Of a stretch of DNA of 15,370 nucleotides, positions 1-6,667 are shown piece by piece (position 1 is the first letter of the stretch; every line of letters starts with the position of its first letter). Under the pieces are notes generated by a model. It was given only the letters and a program-made list of their open reading frames with translations. It did not search any database and was not told where the DNA came from. The position numbers and the translations under genes were made by a program. This DNA is from Oscillospiraceae bacterium (GTDB taxonomy: Bacteria > Bacillota > Clostridia > Oscillospirales > Oscillospiraceae): the NCBI GenBank assembly GCA_012513005.1, contig JAAZCZ010000004.1, forward strand, positions 1 to 15,370. Direction: 5' to 3'.

Positions 1-14
1 ATAAGGAGGATATT

Positions 15-1280
15 ATGTCCGGAGTTATTTTGTTTTCATCCCCGCTGTGCCGGGAATTAATAGCCCCCTACGGCGAGAATAATTATTATAGTTCAGAAAA
101 CGCTGCCAATGCTGTTTCTTCTGCGATGGGCGCATGCATTGCGGGCAGAGCTTCTGTAGCTGCCATATCCACAGCCGAGCTTTCTGAAGCTGGGGCATGT
201 ATTAACTCAGCCTTTTTATCCGGAACTTACGGTGGACTTGTTTTAGCTGTTTGCAGCCATGAGGGGATGACTCCTGCTATTTCAGATTTCTTTTCTGAGA
301 TTTGCCTTTCTGTTTTAACTCCTTCAAAAAACGATGACTTAAAGAGCTACTTTGTTTCTGCCTTGGAAATTTCTGGAAAAAGCCTTTCTCCTGTTGTTAT
401 TGTTGTTAAAGACACTTTTCCGGACTTTTCGGAAATTACCGGCTTTGAGCCGAAAAAGTACAGGAAAAACCCCGAGAGATTTGTGATTGAGCCTTTAAAT
501 TATAAAAATTTGGCAGATGAGGTAAGAATCCGCCTTACTAATACCGATAACGAGATTAAAGAAAAAAGTCTTTCCGCTACGGTTCTAAGCGGTGAGATTT
601 CTTATGACACTAAATTCATACAAGAGGAAATGTGTGTCGGCTGTCCTTACAGGGGAGTGTTTTTTGCTCTGTCTAAGCTGTGGCTACGAGCTGTTTCTGA
701 CTCCGGATGTACTGCCTTAGGCTCAAAAGCGCCGCTCCTCGCAATTGATATTGCTCAAAATATAGGCAGCTCCCCTGCCGTTTTGCGCGGTTTTCTGCTC
801 GGCTTAGGTGAAAAAGAGCGGAAAAACACTGTCGGGCTGATTGATATTGCAGGACTTAAGAGTGGCGGTCTGACAGGTCTTTTTGAGCTTTCCTCAGACA
901 ATCTGCCTGCTACCGTTATCATACTTGATAATGGCACGTTCCGATTTGACTATCTGCCTGAGCTTGAGAAACTAAGCCATGAAAGACTTTCTTTTGCTGA
1001 GCCTTTTGATGTGGATAATTTAGAATTGGAGCTAAAATCTGCTCTAATCAGCCCCGGTCTTTCGATCATCGTCTGCAAGAGAGATTGCGTGAAGCTCGGC
1101 ACACTCCCTGAAGACAGAGTTTTTACTATTGATAAAAACAGATGCAAGGGCTGCAAGGCGTGTGGTCGTTTAGGCTGCCCTGCCATTTTGCCCGAGAGAA
1201 GGCCCTCTATTCTGCCCGATGTATGTGTCGGCTGCACACTTTGCCAAAGCGTCTGCAAGTGCAGTGCTGTTTTGTCTTAG
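15..1280 (+). CDS. Shortened IorA-like thiamine-diphosphate/4Fe-4S protein (indolepyruvate:ferredoxin oxidoreductase alpha-subunit homologue)
   Basis: This 421-residue protein has the layout of IorA, which oxidatively decarboxylates aryl-pyruvates with ferredoxin as acceptor, but it is well below the roughly 600 residues usual for IorA. The pyrimidine-binding domain (about 1-140) starts almost directly at the SSEN stretch, where E28 matches the catalytic glutamate; the usual first 40 residues with the GYPGTP motif are reduced. A CVGCPYRG motif (C207, C210) matches the FCxGCPHRG signature. The ThDP/Mg site is degenerate: D277 and N306 remain, but the glycine of the GD motif is isoleucine. The C-terminus is a double ferredoxin domain with C377, C380, C383, C388 and C404, C407, C410, C414. 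The start has an AAGGAGG site five bases upstream, so the short N-terminus looks genuine. No iorB partner is visible. Family membership is firm; enzymatic activity is doubtful. Confidence 0.75.
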   Translation: MSGVILFSSPLCRELIAPYGENNYYSSENAANAVSSAMGACIAGRASVAAISTAELSEAGACINSAFLSGTYGGLVLAVCSHEGMTPAISDFFSEICLSVLTPSKNDDLKSYFVSALEISGKSLSPVVIVVKDTFPDFSEITGFEPKKYRKNPERFVIEPLNYKNLADEVRIRLTNTDNEIKEKSLSATVLSGEISYDTKFIQEEMCVGCPYRGVFFALSKLWLRAVSDSGCTALGSKAPLLAIDIAQNIGSSPAVLRGFLLGLGEKERKNTVGLIDIAGLKSGGLTGLFELSSDNLPATVIILDNGTFRFDYLPELEKLSHERLSFAEPFDVDNLELELKSALISPGLSIIVCKRDCVKLGTLPEDRVFTIDKNRCKGCKACGRLGCPAILPERRPSILPDVCVGCTLCQSVCKCSAVLS

Positions 1281-1300
1281 GCTGAGGTTAGATTTTAGAT

Positions 1301-1645
1301 ATGCCCGGTTTAACTGTTGTTGACATTAAGTCTGATATGCCGACCTGCGAGGTGGCAAATAAAAGAGCGCGCTCTGCAATTAACAATGCTAAAACGCTGG
1401 GTTACAGTGCAATAAAAATCATTCACGGCTATGGTTCTCACGGCAAGGGCGGTAAGATTAGAATTAGTTTAAGAAGCTTATTGGCAGAGCTTGAGTCTGC
1501 CGGTAAAATTTTAGCTTTTATTCCGGGTGAAAGCTTTAGTATTTTTGATGAAGCTACAAGAAATGCCTTTATGAGATGTCCCGAGCTCAGGCGAGATTCT
1601 GACCTTGAAGCTTCAAATAACGGAATTTCTATTATTATTCTGTAA
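1301..1645 (+). CDS. Small Smr-like domain protein
   Basis: This is a 114-residue protein with the core of the Smr (small MutS-related) fold. The clearest sign is the IKIIHGYGSHGKGGKIR stretch (about residues 38-54), which matches the HGxG nucleic-acid-binding loop of Smr domains. The upstream LDxH element seen in nuclease-active Smr domains is degenerate: VDIKS near residues 6-10 keeps the aspartate but has lysine for histidine, so cleavage activity is uncertain. It starts 20 bases after the IorA-like gene, with a modest GAGGT ribosome site, and is probably cotranscribed with it. No intrinsic terminator is visible after it. The target is unknown; binding of branched DNA or RNA is the family expectation only. 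Confidence 0.65.
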   Translation: MPGLTVVDIKSDMPTCEVANKRARSAINNAKTLGYSAIKIIHGYGSHGKGGKIRISLRSLLAELESAGKILAFIPGESFSIFDEATRNAFMRCPELRRDSDLEASNNGISIIIL

Positions 1646-1693
1646 TTTTTCCTGCTAATTTTTAAGATTTTTGCTTTTATCATAATAAATATG

Positions 1694-1721
1694 TTGAAAA
1701 TTAATATTTGAGTGGTATAAT
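1694..1721 (+). promoter_or_regulatory. Sigma-A-type promoter for tRNA-Ser
   Basis: A TTGAAA -35 box (1694-1699) and a perfect TATAAT -10 box (1716-1721) are separated by 16 bases. Transcription would begin near 1728, about 22 bases before the mature tRNA. The rest of the 104-base gap after the Smr-like gene is AT-rich and holds no hairpin that I can see. Confidence 0.75.
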
Positions 1722-1749
1722 ACATTGCGTTATACAAGGCAACATTCGT

Positions 1750-1838
1750 GGAGAGGTGTCCGAGCGGTTTAAGGAGCTGGTCTTGAAAACCAGTGACACG
1801 GCAACGTGCCGCGGGTTCGAATCCCGCCCTCTCCGCCA
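1750..1838 (+). tRNA. tRNA-Ser (anticodon UGA)
   Basis: This is a complete type II tRNA with a long variable arm. The acceptor stem pairs GGAGAGG (1750-1756) with CCTCTCC (1828-1834), followed by discriminator G and an encoded CCA (1836-1838). The anticodon stem-loop is CTGGT-CTTGAAA-ACCAG, giving anticodon TGA, which reads UCA and related serine codons. The variable arm forms a CACG/CGTG stem with a GCAA loop. The T arm is GCGGG-TTCGAAT-CCCGC. The minus-strand reading frame across it is only the usual translated-tRNA artefact. Confidence 0.97.
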
Positions 1839-1885
1839 CAAATGCCAAAAATGAAATGTTAATATAGTTTCTCGGGGGTGATGGT

Positions 1886-2785
1886 ATGGCAGATTTTAGA
1901 GTCGTAACTGACAGCTCTTGTGACTTATCTGATGAGATTATTAAAGAGCGTGAGATCGTTGTTATTCCTTTTAATGTAATGCAGGTCGAGGGAATATACA
2001 AAAAACACAGAACTGAGCTTGGGGATGAGGAATTTTACAACTGGATGGTTGATAACCCGAAGTTGTTTCCGAAAAGTGCAGCACCTGCGATAGAAGACTT
2101 TGCCGAAGCCTTTACCGAAGCTGCTAAAGCCGGTGAAAAGGTTATTTGCATGTGCATTACCACAAAATTCTCATGTTCCTATCAGTCAGCAACTATTGCA
2201 ATGGAAATGGTTTTGGAAAACTATCCGGATGCTAAAATTCATGTCTGTGACACTATGTCAAACACGGTTTTACAGGGACTTTTAGTAAATGAGCTTTGTA
2301 ATTTAAGAGATGCCGGCGTTTCCTTTGACGAGGCAATCAGGTCTATCTCGTCTATTAAGACAAGCGGCAGAATACTTTTTACAATCGGCGGAATTGAGTA
2401 TCTCGGAAAAGGTGGCAGAATCGGCAAGCTTGCCGGTAAGGTCGGGGCTGTTTTGGGTATACGCCCGCTAATTACACTCAGAGACGGTGAAATTCATCCT
2501 TCCGGAGTTTGCAGAGGCAGAGCTAAGTCTTTGGAAAAGGTTTTAAATCTTATTAAGTCCTATTGCCTTGAAGCCTTTAAGAGCGGTGACGACTTTGTTA
2601 TTACAGTCGGCTACGGCTATGATTATGACGAGGCTGTTTTGTTCCGCGACAGGGTTTCTGCCCTGCTTGAAGAACTAGGTATGAAAAACGAAGTTCCCAT
2701 TAGGCGTATTGGTGCCGTTATTGGTGTTCACACAGGTCCTTATCCTCTCGGTATCGGTATAGTCAGAAAAGCAAAAATAGCTTAA
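1886..2785 (+). CDS. DegV family fatty-acid-binding protein
   Basis: This 299-residue protein spans the whole DegV family length (about 280-300). DegV/FakB proteins bind a fatty acid and, with the kinase FakA, feed exogenous fatty acids into phospholipid synthesis; other members have unknown ligands. The N-terminal TDSSCDL (residues 8-14) matches the family TDSxxDL signature. KSAAPAIEDF (about 60-69) and TTKFSCSYQSA (about 92-102) match the two ligand-contacting loops. GIEYLGKGGRIGKLAGKVG (about 171-189) followed by LGIRPLITLRDGEI is the hallmark second-domain motif. The start at 1886 has a CGGGGGTG ribosome site; an ATG five bases earlier is out of frame. No fakA-like gene is nearby. The gene follows the tRNA by 47 bases with no clear promoter of its own. 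Confidence 0.9.
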   Translation: MADFRVVTDSSCDLSDEIIKEREIVVIPFNVMQVEGIYKKHRTELGDEEFYNWMVDNPKLFPKSAAPAIEDFAEAFTEAAKAGEKVICMCITTKFSCSYQSATIAMEMVLENYPDAKIHVCDTMSNTVLQGLLVNELCNLRDAGVSFDEAIRSISSIKTSGRILFTIGGIEYLGKGGRIGKLAGKVGAVLGIRPLITLRDGEIHPSGVCRGRAKSLEKVLNLIKSYCLEAFKSGDDFVITVGYGYDYDEAVLFRDRVSALLEELGMKNEVPIRRIGAVIGVHTGPYPLGIGIVRKAKIA

Positions 2786-2798
2786 ATTACATAATTTT

Positions 2799-2826
2799 GA
2801 GAGCGGCTCTGCCGCTCTCATTTTTT
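2799..2826 (+). terminator. Intrinsic terminator after degV
   Basis: A perfect 9-bp GC-rich stem, GAGAGCGGC/GCCGCTCTC, with a 3-base TCT loop is followed by A and then six T residues. It lies 13 bases after the degV stop codon. The minus strand lacks a proper T-tract after the hairpin, so it probably does not serve the convergent regulator gene well. Confidence 0.92.
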
Positions 2827-2847
2827 CTTAAGTTATATTTTATCTTT

Positions 2848-3486
2848 TTATTGCAATATAGTAACCGATCTGCCTTTTGTTCTGATTTTCCCTTCGGTCT
2901 TTAATGCCCTTAGCTCACGCATAAGGCTTGTTCTGTCTACACATAGGTAGTCTGCAAGCTTTGACCATGTGAGATCGGTCGTGAATGTGTTTTTCCCTGC
3001 TCTTTCACTTTGTAAATACATATATGCAGACAGCTTATTTTTTACGGTCTTCTTTGAAATAACGGAAATACGCAGTGCCAACATTTGTGCTTTTTGTGCT
3101 GTCATTCGAAACAAATTTTCTACTAACACCGTATGATGTTCGCAGGTGTTTTTGCACCTGCCGCAGATTGTGCTAAATAGAATAAACATTACCTCGCAGT
3201 TTGTATCAGCCTCTGCTATGTAGCCGTATTCTCCGTATGGTAGATCAAAGGCTTCCCCGAAGATGTCGTTTTCACCGTAGTATTCTAATATTGTCTGCTC
3301 TCCGTCTTTATCGACACAGCTTAAATGCGCCCTTCCCTGAAGCAGTACACAGATATACTCAGGTTTTTGTGCGTATAGCATAATGCTCTCGCCTTTTTTG
3401 AAGCTTCTGTACTCCGGTTTAAAGCAGTGAAGCATTTTGCTTATTTTATCTTCTCCTATGCCGTCAAACAGCCCGATTCTTTGCAT
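2848..3486 (-). CDS. Crp/Fnr family transcriptional regulator with a cysteine cluster
   Basis: This 212-residue regulator has a cyclic-nucleotide-type sensor domain (about 8-125), a dimerisation helix (about 120-160) and a C-terminal winged helix-turn-helix (about 170-210). The recognition helix lies in VDRTSLMRELRAL (about 183-195), typical of clostridial Crp/Fnr proteins. At the end of the sensor domain, C97 precedes a close group C108-x2-C111-x3-C115 with two histidines (117, 118). Cysteines at this place recur in this clostridial subfamily and could bind an Fe-S cluster or haem, or act as a thiol switch; the ligand cannot be read from sequence. The N-terminus lacks the classic Fnr cysteine set. 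The start ATG is preceded by GGGAGGC. The gene is divergent from the flavodiiron gene, so control of the response to O2 or NO is a reasonable inference. Confidence 0.88.
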   Translation of the reverse strand: MQRIGLFDGIGEDKISKMLHCFKPEYRSFKKGESIMLYAQKPEYICVLLQGRAHLSCVDKDGEQTILEYYGENDIFGEAFDLPYGEYGYIAEADTNCEVMFILFSTICGRCKNTCEHHTVLVENLFRMTAQKAQMLALRISVISKKTVKNKLSAYMYLQSERAGKNTFTTDLTWSKLADYLCVDRTSLMRELRALKTEGKIRTKGRSVTILQ

Positions 3487-3514
3487 TTTTGCCTCCCAAG
3501 CTTAAATACCTCAT

Positions 3515-3532
3515 TATTATACGAGTATAATA
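3515..3532. promoter_or_regulatory. Perfect 8-bp inverted repeat in the promoter region of the Crp/Fnr gene
   Basis: TATTATAC and GTATAATA flank a 2-base GA centre. It lies 29-46 bases upstream of the regulator start codon, over sequence that also resembles a -10 element on the minus strand. It may be an operator for autoregulation. Because it is entirely AT-rich, chance symmetry is possible. Confidence 0.35.
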
Positions 3533-3548
3533 TATATTAGCACTGATT

Positions 3549-3564
3549 TGTAGTATTTGCTACA
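3549..3564. promoter_or_regulatory. Candidate Crp/Fnr operator upstream of the flavodiiron gene
   Basis: TGTAG-N6-CTACA is a perfect 5-bp inverted repeat of 16 bases in total, the size and symmetry of a Crp/Fnr site. Its centre (3556.5) lies 41.5 bp upstream of the transcription start expected from the TATATT -10 box at 3586-3591. That is the class II activator position. The promoter also lacks a good -35 box, as expected for an activated promoter. The cognate regulator would be the divergent Crp/Fnr gene; this is inferred. Confidence 0.45.
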
Positions 3565-3585
3565 CTTTTTACATTCCGTTCGTGG

Positions 3586-3591
3586 TATATT
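3586..3591 (+). promoter_or_regulatory. Putative -10 box of the flavodiiron gene
   Basis: TATATT lies 32 bases before the start codon, with no consensus -35 box at 16-18 bases upstream. A start near 3598 would give a short leader containing the GGAGGAG ribosome site (3612-3618). Confidence 0.4.
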
Positions 3592-3623
3592 TTTAACATA
3601 CTAATGTTTTTGGAGGAGTACTT

Positions 3624-5645
3624 ATGCATTGTACAAAGCGAATAACAGATGACTTGCTCTGGGTTGGAGCAGACGACCGCAGACTCGCAGTATTTGAGGG
3701 TGTGTATGGTGTGCGCGATGGTGTATCATATAACTCCTATTTGTTAAGTGACGAAAAAACAGTTCTGTTTGACACCGTTGACAGGGCTGTGGCATCCACA
3801 TTTTTTGAGAATGTGACTTATGGTTTGGGCGGCAGAAACCTAGATTATCTTGTGATCTCGCATATGGAGCCTGACCATGCAGCAACTATTGAGGATTTGG
3901 CAATTCGTTATCCTGAGTGTCAGATTATCTGCAACCAGAAAATAAAAGAAATGCTGGCACGCTTTTTTAGCATTGATTTATCAGAGCGCACCGTTGTAGT
4001 TGAAGAAGGTCAGAAAATCAGCACGGGCAGACATGAGCTTACCTTTGTTATGGCTCCTATGGTTCACTGGCCTGAGGTTATGATGACCTATGATATCACA
4101 GATAAGATTTTATTCTCAGCTGATGCATTCGGCTCGTTCGGAGCATTAAACGGCAGAATTTTTGCCGATGAAGTCGACTTTATGAATGAGTGGATTGATG
4201 AGGCAAGGCGTTATTACACAAATATAGTCGGTAAGTACGGCCCGCAGGTTACAAACGTGCTTCGCAAGGCTGCAGGGCTTGAAATAAACTATGTTTGCCC
4301 CCTGCATAGCTTTGTTTGGCGTCGCGGATTTGGTGATTTCCTTGAGAAATACATGCTTTGGAGTTCATATAAGCCCGAGGAAAAGGGTGTTCTAATCGCT
4401 TATGCCTCTGTTTACGGGCACACAGAAAATGCTGCCAATATACTGGCTTGCAAGCTGTCTGACCGCGGTGTTAAGGTTAAAATGTATGATACATCTATTA
4501 TTCCCTCCTCATATATTTTATCCGATGCATTTAAGTACAGTCACCTTGTGTTTGCTGCCACAACCTATAACGCGGGCATTTTTGTGACAATGGAAAACCT
4601 TTTGCACGAAATAGTTTCACACAACCTGCAAAACCGCAAGGTTGCGCTTATTGAAAATGGTAGCTGGGCGCCCACAAGCGGCGGACTTATGCGAGAAAAA
4701 CTGTCGGCTTTAAAGAACATGGAATTTATTACCGATACTCTTACGGTGAATTCCTCCCTTGTTGAAAGTCAGCTTGCATATTTTGACGAGCTTGCAGACA
4801 GCATTGCAAAGGAGCTTGTTCCTGTTGCCCCGATTGTCACCCCGACTGCTGCTGTACCGCAGCCTGTTGATGTTACGGGTGAGGTTGACAGGATGGCATT
4901 TACTAAGTTTAGCTATGGTCTTGAAATCCTGACCACTCTTGTAGACGGCAAGGACTATGCCTGCATTATTAACACAGCAGGACAAATTGCAGACGGTGAC
5001 CCGAAGAAGATTACAATCTCGGTAATTAAGCAAAACCACACCTGCGATATGGTCATGAAGGCCGGTATGTTTAACCTCTCAATTTTAGACGAGAACACAC
5101 CGTTTTCAACCTTTAAGAACTTTGGTTTCCAAAGCGGGCGTGATGTTGACAAGTTTGAGGGCTGGCCCGATGAGACCCGCACAGCAAACGGCATCAGATA
5201 TGTTGACCATACTTCGAATGCCGTTGTTTCTGCCAGAGTTATTGACTGGCGTGACTGCGATACTCAGATTTTGTTTATTGCTGAGGTTACAGAAGCTATA
5301 GTGCTATCTGATGTGCCCTCTGCCACCTACTCATACTATCACGGACACATTAAGCCCAAGAAGGCACCTGCCCTACCCACGGTTGAAGGCTATATTTGCA
5401 GAGTCTGCGGATACTTCCATGAGGGACCCGAGCTGCCTGCTGATTTCATTTGCCCGCTATGCAAGCATGGTGCAGATGCATTTGACCACTATCTGCCGCC
5501 CAAGATGGTTATCAAGAAGGGCTTCCTCTGCCAGATTTGTGACCACTTTGAGGAGGCAAATGAGCTGGCTCCCGACTACACCTGTCCTATTTGTCACCAT
5601 GGTCGTGACGACTTTGAGCCACACGAGATGGAAGTTTTGGAGTAA
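3624..5645 (+). CDS. Multidomain flavodiiron protein with flavin-reductase domain and two rubredoxin domains (FprA type)
   Basis: Flavodiiron proteins reduce O2 to water and/or NO to N2O in the cytoplasm of anaerobes. Residues 1-250 are the metallo-beta-lactamase-like diiron domain with all ligands present: H80, E82, D84, H85, H148, D167 and H228. Residues about 255-395 are the flavodoxin domain that binds FMN (VLIAYASVYGHTENAA). After a Pro/Val/Thr-rich linker (about 398-418), residues about 420-580 form a flavin-reductase-like FMN domain. The C-terminus holds two rubredoxin-like domains: C592, C595, C610, C613 and C636, C639, C654, C657. Both have only 14 residues between the CxxC pairs, about half the usual rubredoxin spacing and closer to rubrerythrin tails. 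At 673 residues it is far longer than the roughly 400-residue core, and it may receive electrons from NAD(P)H or other carriers within one chain. A GGAGGAG site fixes the start. It is divergent from the Crp/Fnr gene. Confidence 0.95.
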   Translation: MHCTKRITDDLLWVGADDRRLAVFEGVYGVRDGVSYNSYLLSDEKTVLFDTVDRAVASTFFENVTYGLGGRNLDYLVISHMEPDHAATIEDLAIRYPECQIICNQKIKEMLARFFSIDLSERTVVVEEGQKISTGRHELTFVMAPMVHWPEVMMTYDITDKILFSADAFGSFGALNGRIFADEVDFMNEWIDEARRYYTNIVGKYGPQVTNVLRKAAGLEINYVCPLHSFVWRRGFGDFLEKYMLWSSYKPEEKGVLIAYASVYGHTENAANILACKLSDRGVKVKMYDTSIIPSSYILSDAFKYSHLVFAATTYNAGIFVTMENLLHEIVSHNLQNRKVALIENGSWAPTSGGLMREKLSALKNMEFITDTLTVNSSLVESQLAYFDELADSIAKELVPVAPIVTPTAAVPQPVDVTGEVDRMAFTKFSYGLEILTTLVDGKDYACIINTAGQIADGDPKKITISVIKQNHTCDMVMKAGMFNLSILDENTPFSTFKNFGFQSGRDVDKFEGWPDETRTANGIRYVDHTSNAVVSARVIDWRDCDTQILFIAEVTEAIVLSDVPSATYSYYHGHIKPKKAPALPTVEGYICRVCGYFHEGPELPADFICPLCKHGADAFDHYLPPKMVIKKGFLCQICDHFEEANELAPDYTCPICHHGRDDFEPHEMEVLE

Positions 5646-5664
5646 TTATCTAAATACAAATATT

Positions 5665-5697
5665 TCAGCCTGCAGCTAATGCTGCAGGCTGATTTTC
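5665..5697 (+). terminator. Intrinsic terminator after the flavodiiron gene
   Basis: An 11-bp perfect stem, CAGCCTGCAGC/GCTGCAGGCTG, with a TAAT loop is extended by one T-A pair and followed by ATTTTCTT. It lies 19 bases after the stop codon. It is also the only hairpin after the convergent hydrogenase operon, where its minus-strand tail (AAATATTTG) is poor, so it may act weakly in both directions. Confidence 0.85.
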
Positions 5698-5726
5698 TTA
5701 TTGTGCTATTTTTTAGATCTTTGCTC

Positions 5727-6215
5727 TTATTCCTCTACAGCACAGGCGGGATCCGCTGCTTCCTCTGCCTTCGGTTCCGGCTTTGCCTCGGCTACCGGCT
5801 CAGGCTTAGCCTGCTCTGCGGGTTTGGGAGGAATCGGCTTTGGAGCCGGTTTCTTTTTGAGGTAGGTGCCCTCTACAACAAGGTCGCTTTCCTCGCGGGC
5901 TACCATGTGATAGTCACCGGATAGCTCGATTGCGTTCTTAGCGCAGAAATCTGAGCAGTGTGCGCAGAAGGTGCATGCGCCTAAGAAGAATCTTCTTGTG
6001 ATAAGTTCGCCTTCCTCTGTCTCTACGCCCGAGTGTGAGATTGCGCCGCCTGAGCAGACTCTCTCGCACATGTTGCAGTTGATGCAGAGTTCCGGATGGA
6101 ACACTATTCTGCCGCGGTAATTCGGCGGTGCTTCGCGCGGAACAAAGGGGTAGTTAGCTGTGCTGGGCTTGGAAAATAGCTGTGTTAAAGCCTCTTTAAT
6201 AAAAGGTAAACCCAT
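5727..6215 (-). CDS. mbhN: Membrane-bound hydrogenase ferredoxin subunit MbhN (NuoI-like), with an unusual C-terminal tail
   Basis: This 162-residue protein is a two-cluster ferredoxin of the NuoI/MbhN type. It is expected to accept electrons from soluble reduced ferredoxin and pass them to MbhJ on the cytoplasmic face of the complex. The two motifs are C44-x2-C47-x2-C50-x3-C54 and C81-x2-C84-x2-C87-x3-C91, both complete. The N-terminal region (YRGRIVFHPELC) matches the family. From about residue 120 there is a 43-residue tail made mostly of Lys, Pro, Ala and Glu, ending in ADPACAVEE with one extra cysteine. It is predicted to be disordered and is not part of the ferredoxin fold. The gene begins with a TAATG overlap at the mbhJ stop codon, behind AAGGAGGGC. 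It is the last gene of the operon. Confidence 0.9.
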   Translation of the reverse strand: MGLPFIKEALTQLFSKPSTANYPFVPREAPPNYRGRIVFHPELCINCNMCERVCSGGAISHSGVETEEGELITRRFFLGACTFCAHCSDFCAKNAIELSGDYHMVAREESDLVVEGTYLKKKPAPKPIPPKPAEQAKPEPVAEAKPEPKAEEAADPACAVEE

Positions 6216-6655
6216 TATTTAGCCCTCCTTTTTTCCTTTAGCACGGCGGCGGCAAGTGCCAAGCCGTCGATTATTGCCTCGGGTTTTGGAGCGCAGCCGG
6301 CAATAGAGACATCTATATCGACATAGTTGTCTAATGGTCCTACTACCGAGTAGCTGCCTTTAAACACGTTGCAGGAGCGAGGACAGCTTCCGAGAGTTAC
6401 TATTACCTTGGGGTCCGGCACCTGTGCAATTGTTCTTATGACCCTCTCCTTTGACTGCGCTGTAACGGGTCCTGTGACAACTACTATGTCGGCATGTCTC
6501 GGTGAGCCTGTGAGCTTAAATCCCAATCTTTCCGCATCGTATTTTGGTGTCAGCACGGCAACGAGTTCGATGTCGCAGCCGTTGCATGAGCCTGCATTGA
6601 TGTGGAACAGCCAAGGGGATTTCGCCATGCTGTTTTCTATAATTTTCTTAAACAT
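6215..6655 (-). CDS. mbhJ: [NiFe] hydrogenase small subunit MbhJ (NuoB-like)
   Basis: This 146-residue subunit carries the [4Fe-4S] cluster proximal to the NiFe site and hands electrons from MbhN to MbhL. The four ligands are visible: C24 and C27 in GSCNGCD, C91 in LGSCPRSC and C121 in AGCAPKPE; C95 is an additional cysteine. As in other group 4 hydrogenases and NuoB, the small subunit is short and has only this one cluster, lacking the C-terminal extra-cluster region and the Tat signal of periplasmic uptake enzymes. It should therefore be cytoplasm-facing. A strong AAGGAGG lies seven bases before the ATG, 12 bases after mbhM. It shares TAATG with mbhN. Confidence 0.93.
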   Translation of the reverse strand: MFKKIIENSMAKSPWLFHINAGSCNGCDIELVAVLTPKYDAERLGFKLTGSPRHADIVVVTGPVTAQSKERVIRTIAQVPDPKVIVTLGSCPRSCNVFKGSYSVVGPLDNYVDIDVSIAGCAPKPEAIIDGLALAAAVLKEKRRAK

Positions 6656-6667
6656 TCGTCGGCCTCC

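Noticed and set aside
1646..1693. Terminator for the IorA-like/Smr-like gene pair.
   Set aside because: There are several short T-runs but no stable GC hairpin before them.
1438..2001. 187-codon minus-strand open frame crossing the tRNA, containing an AERAGFEPAA-type segment.
   Set aside because: This is the well-known artefact of translating a tRNA-Ser antisense strand. It overlaps the tRNA, the Smr-like gene and the degV start.
5665..5692. Clean bidirectional terminator shared by the flavodiiron gene and the hydrogenase operon.
   Set aside because: The plus-strand tail is adequate, but on the minus strand the bases after the hairpin are not a T-tract, so I assign it only to the plus strand.
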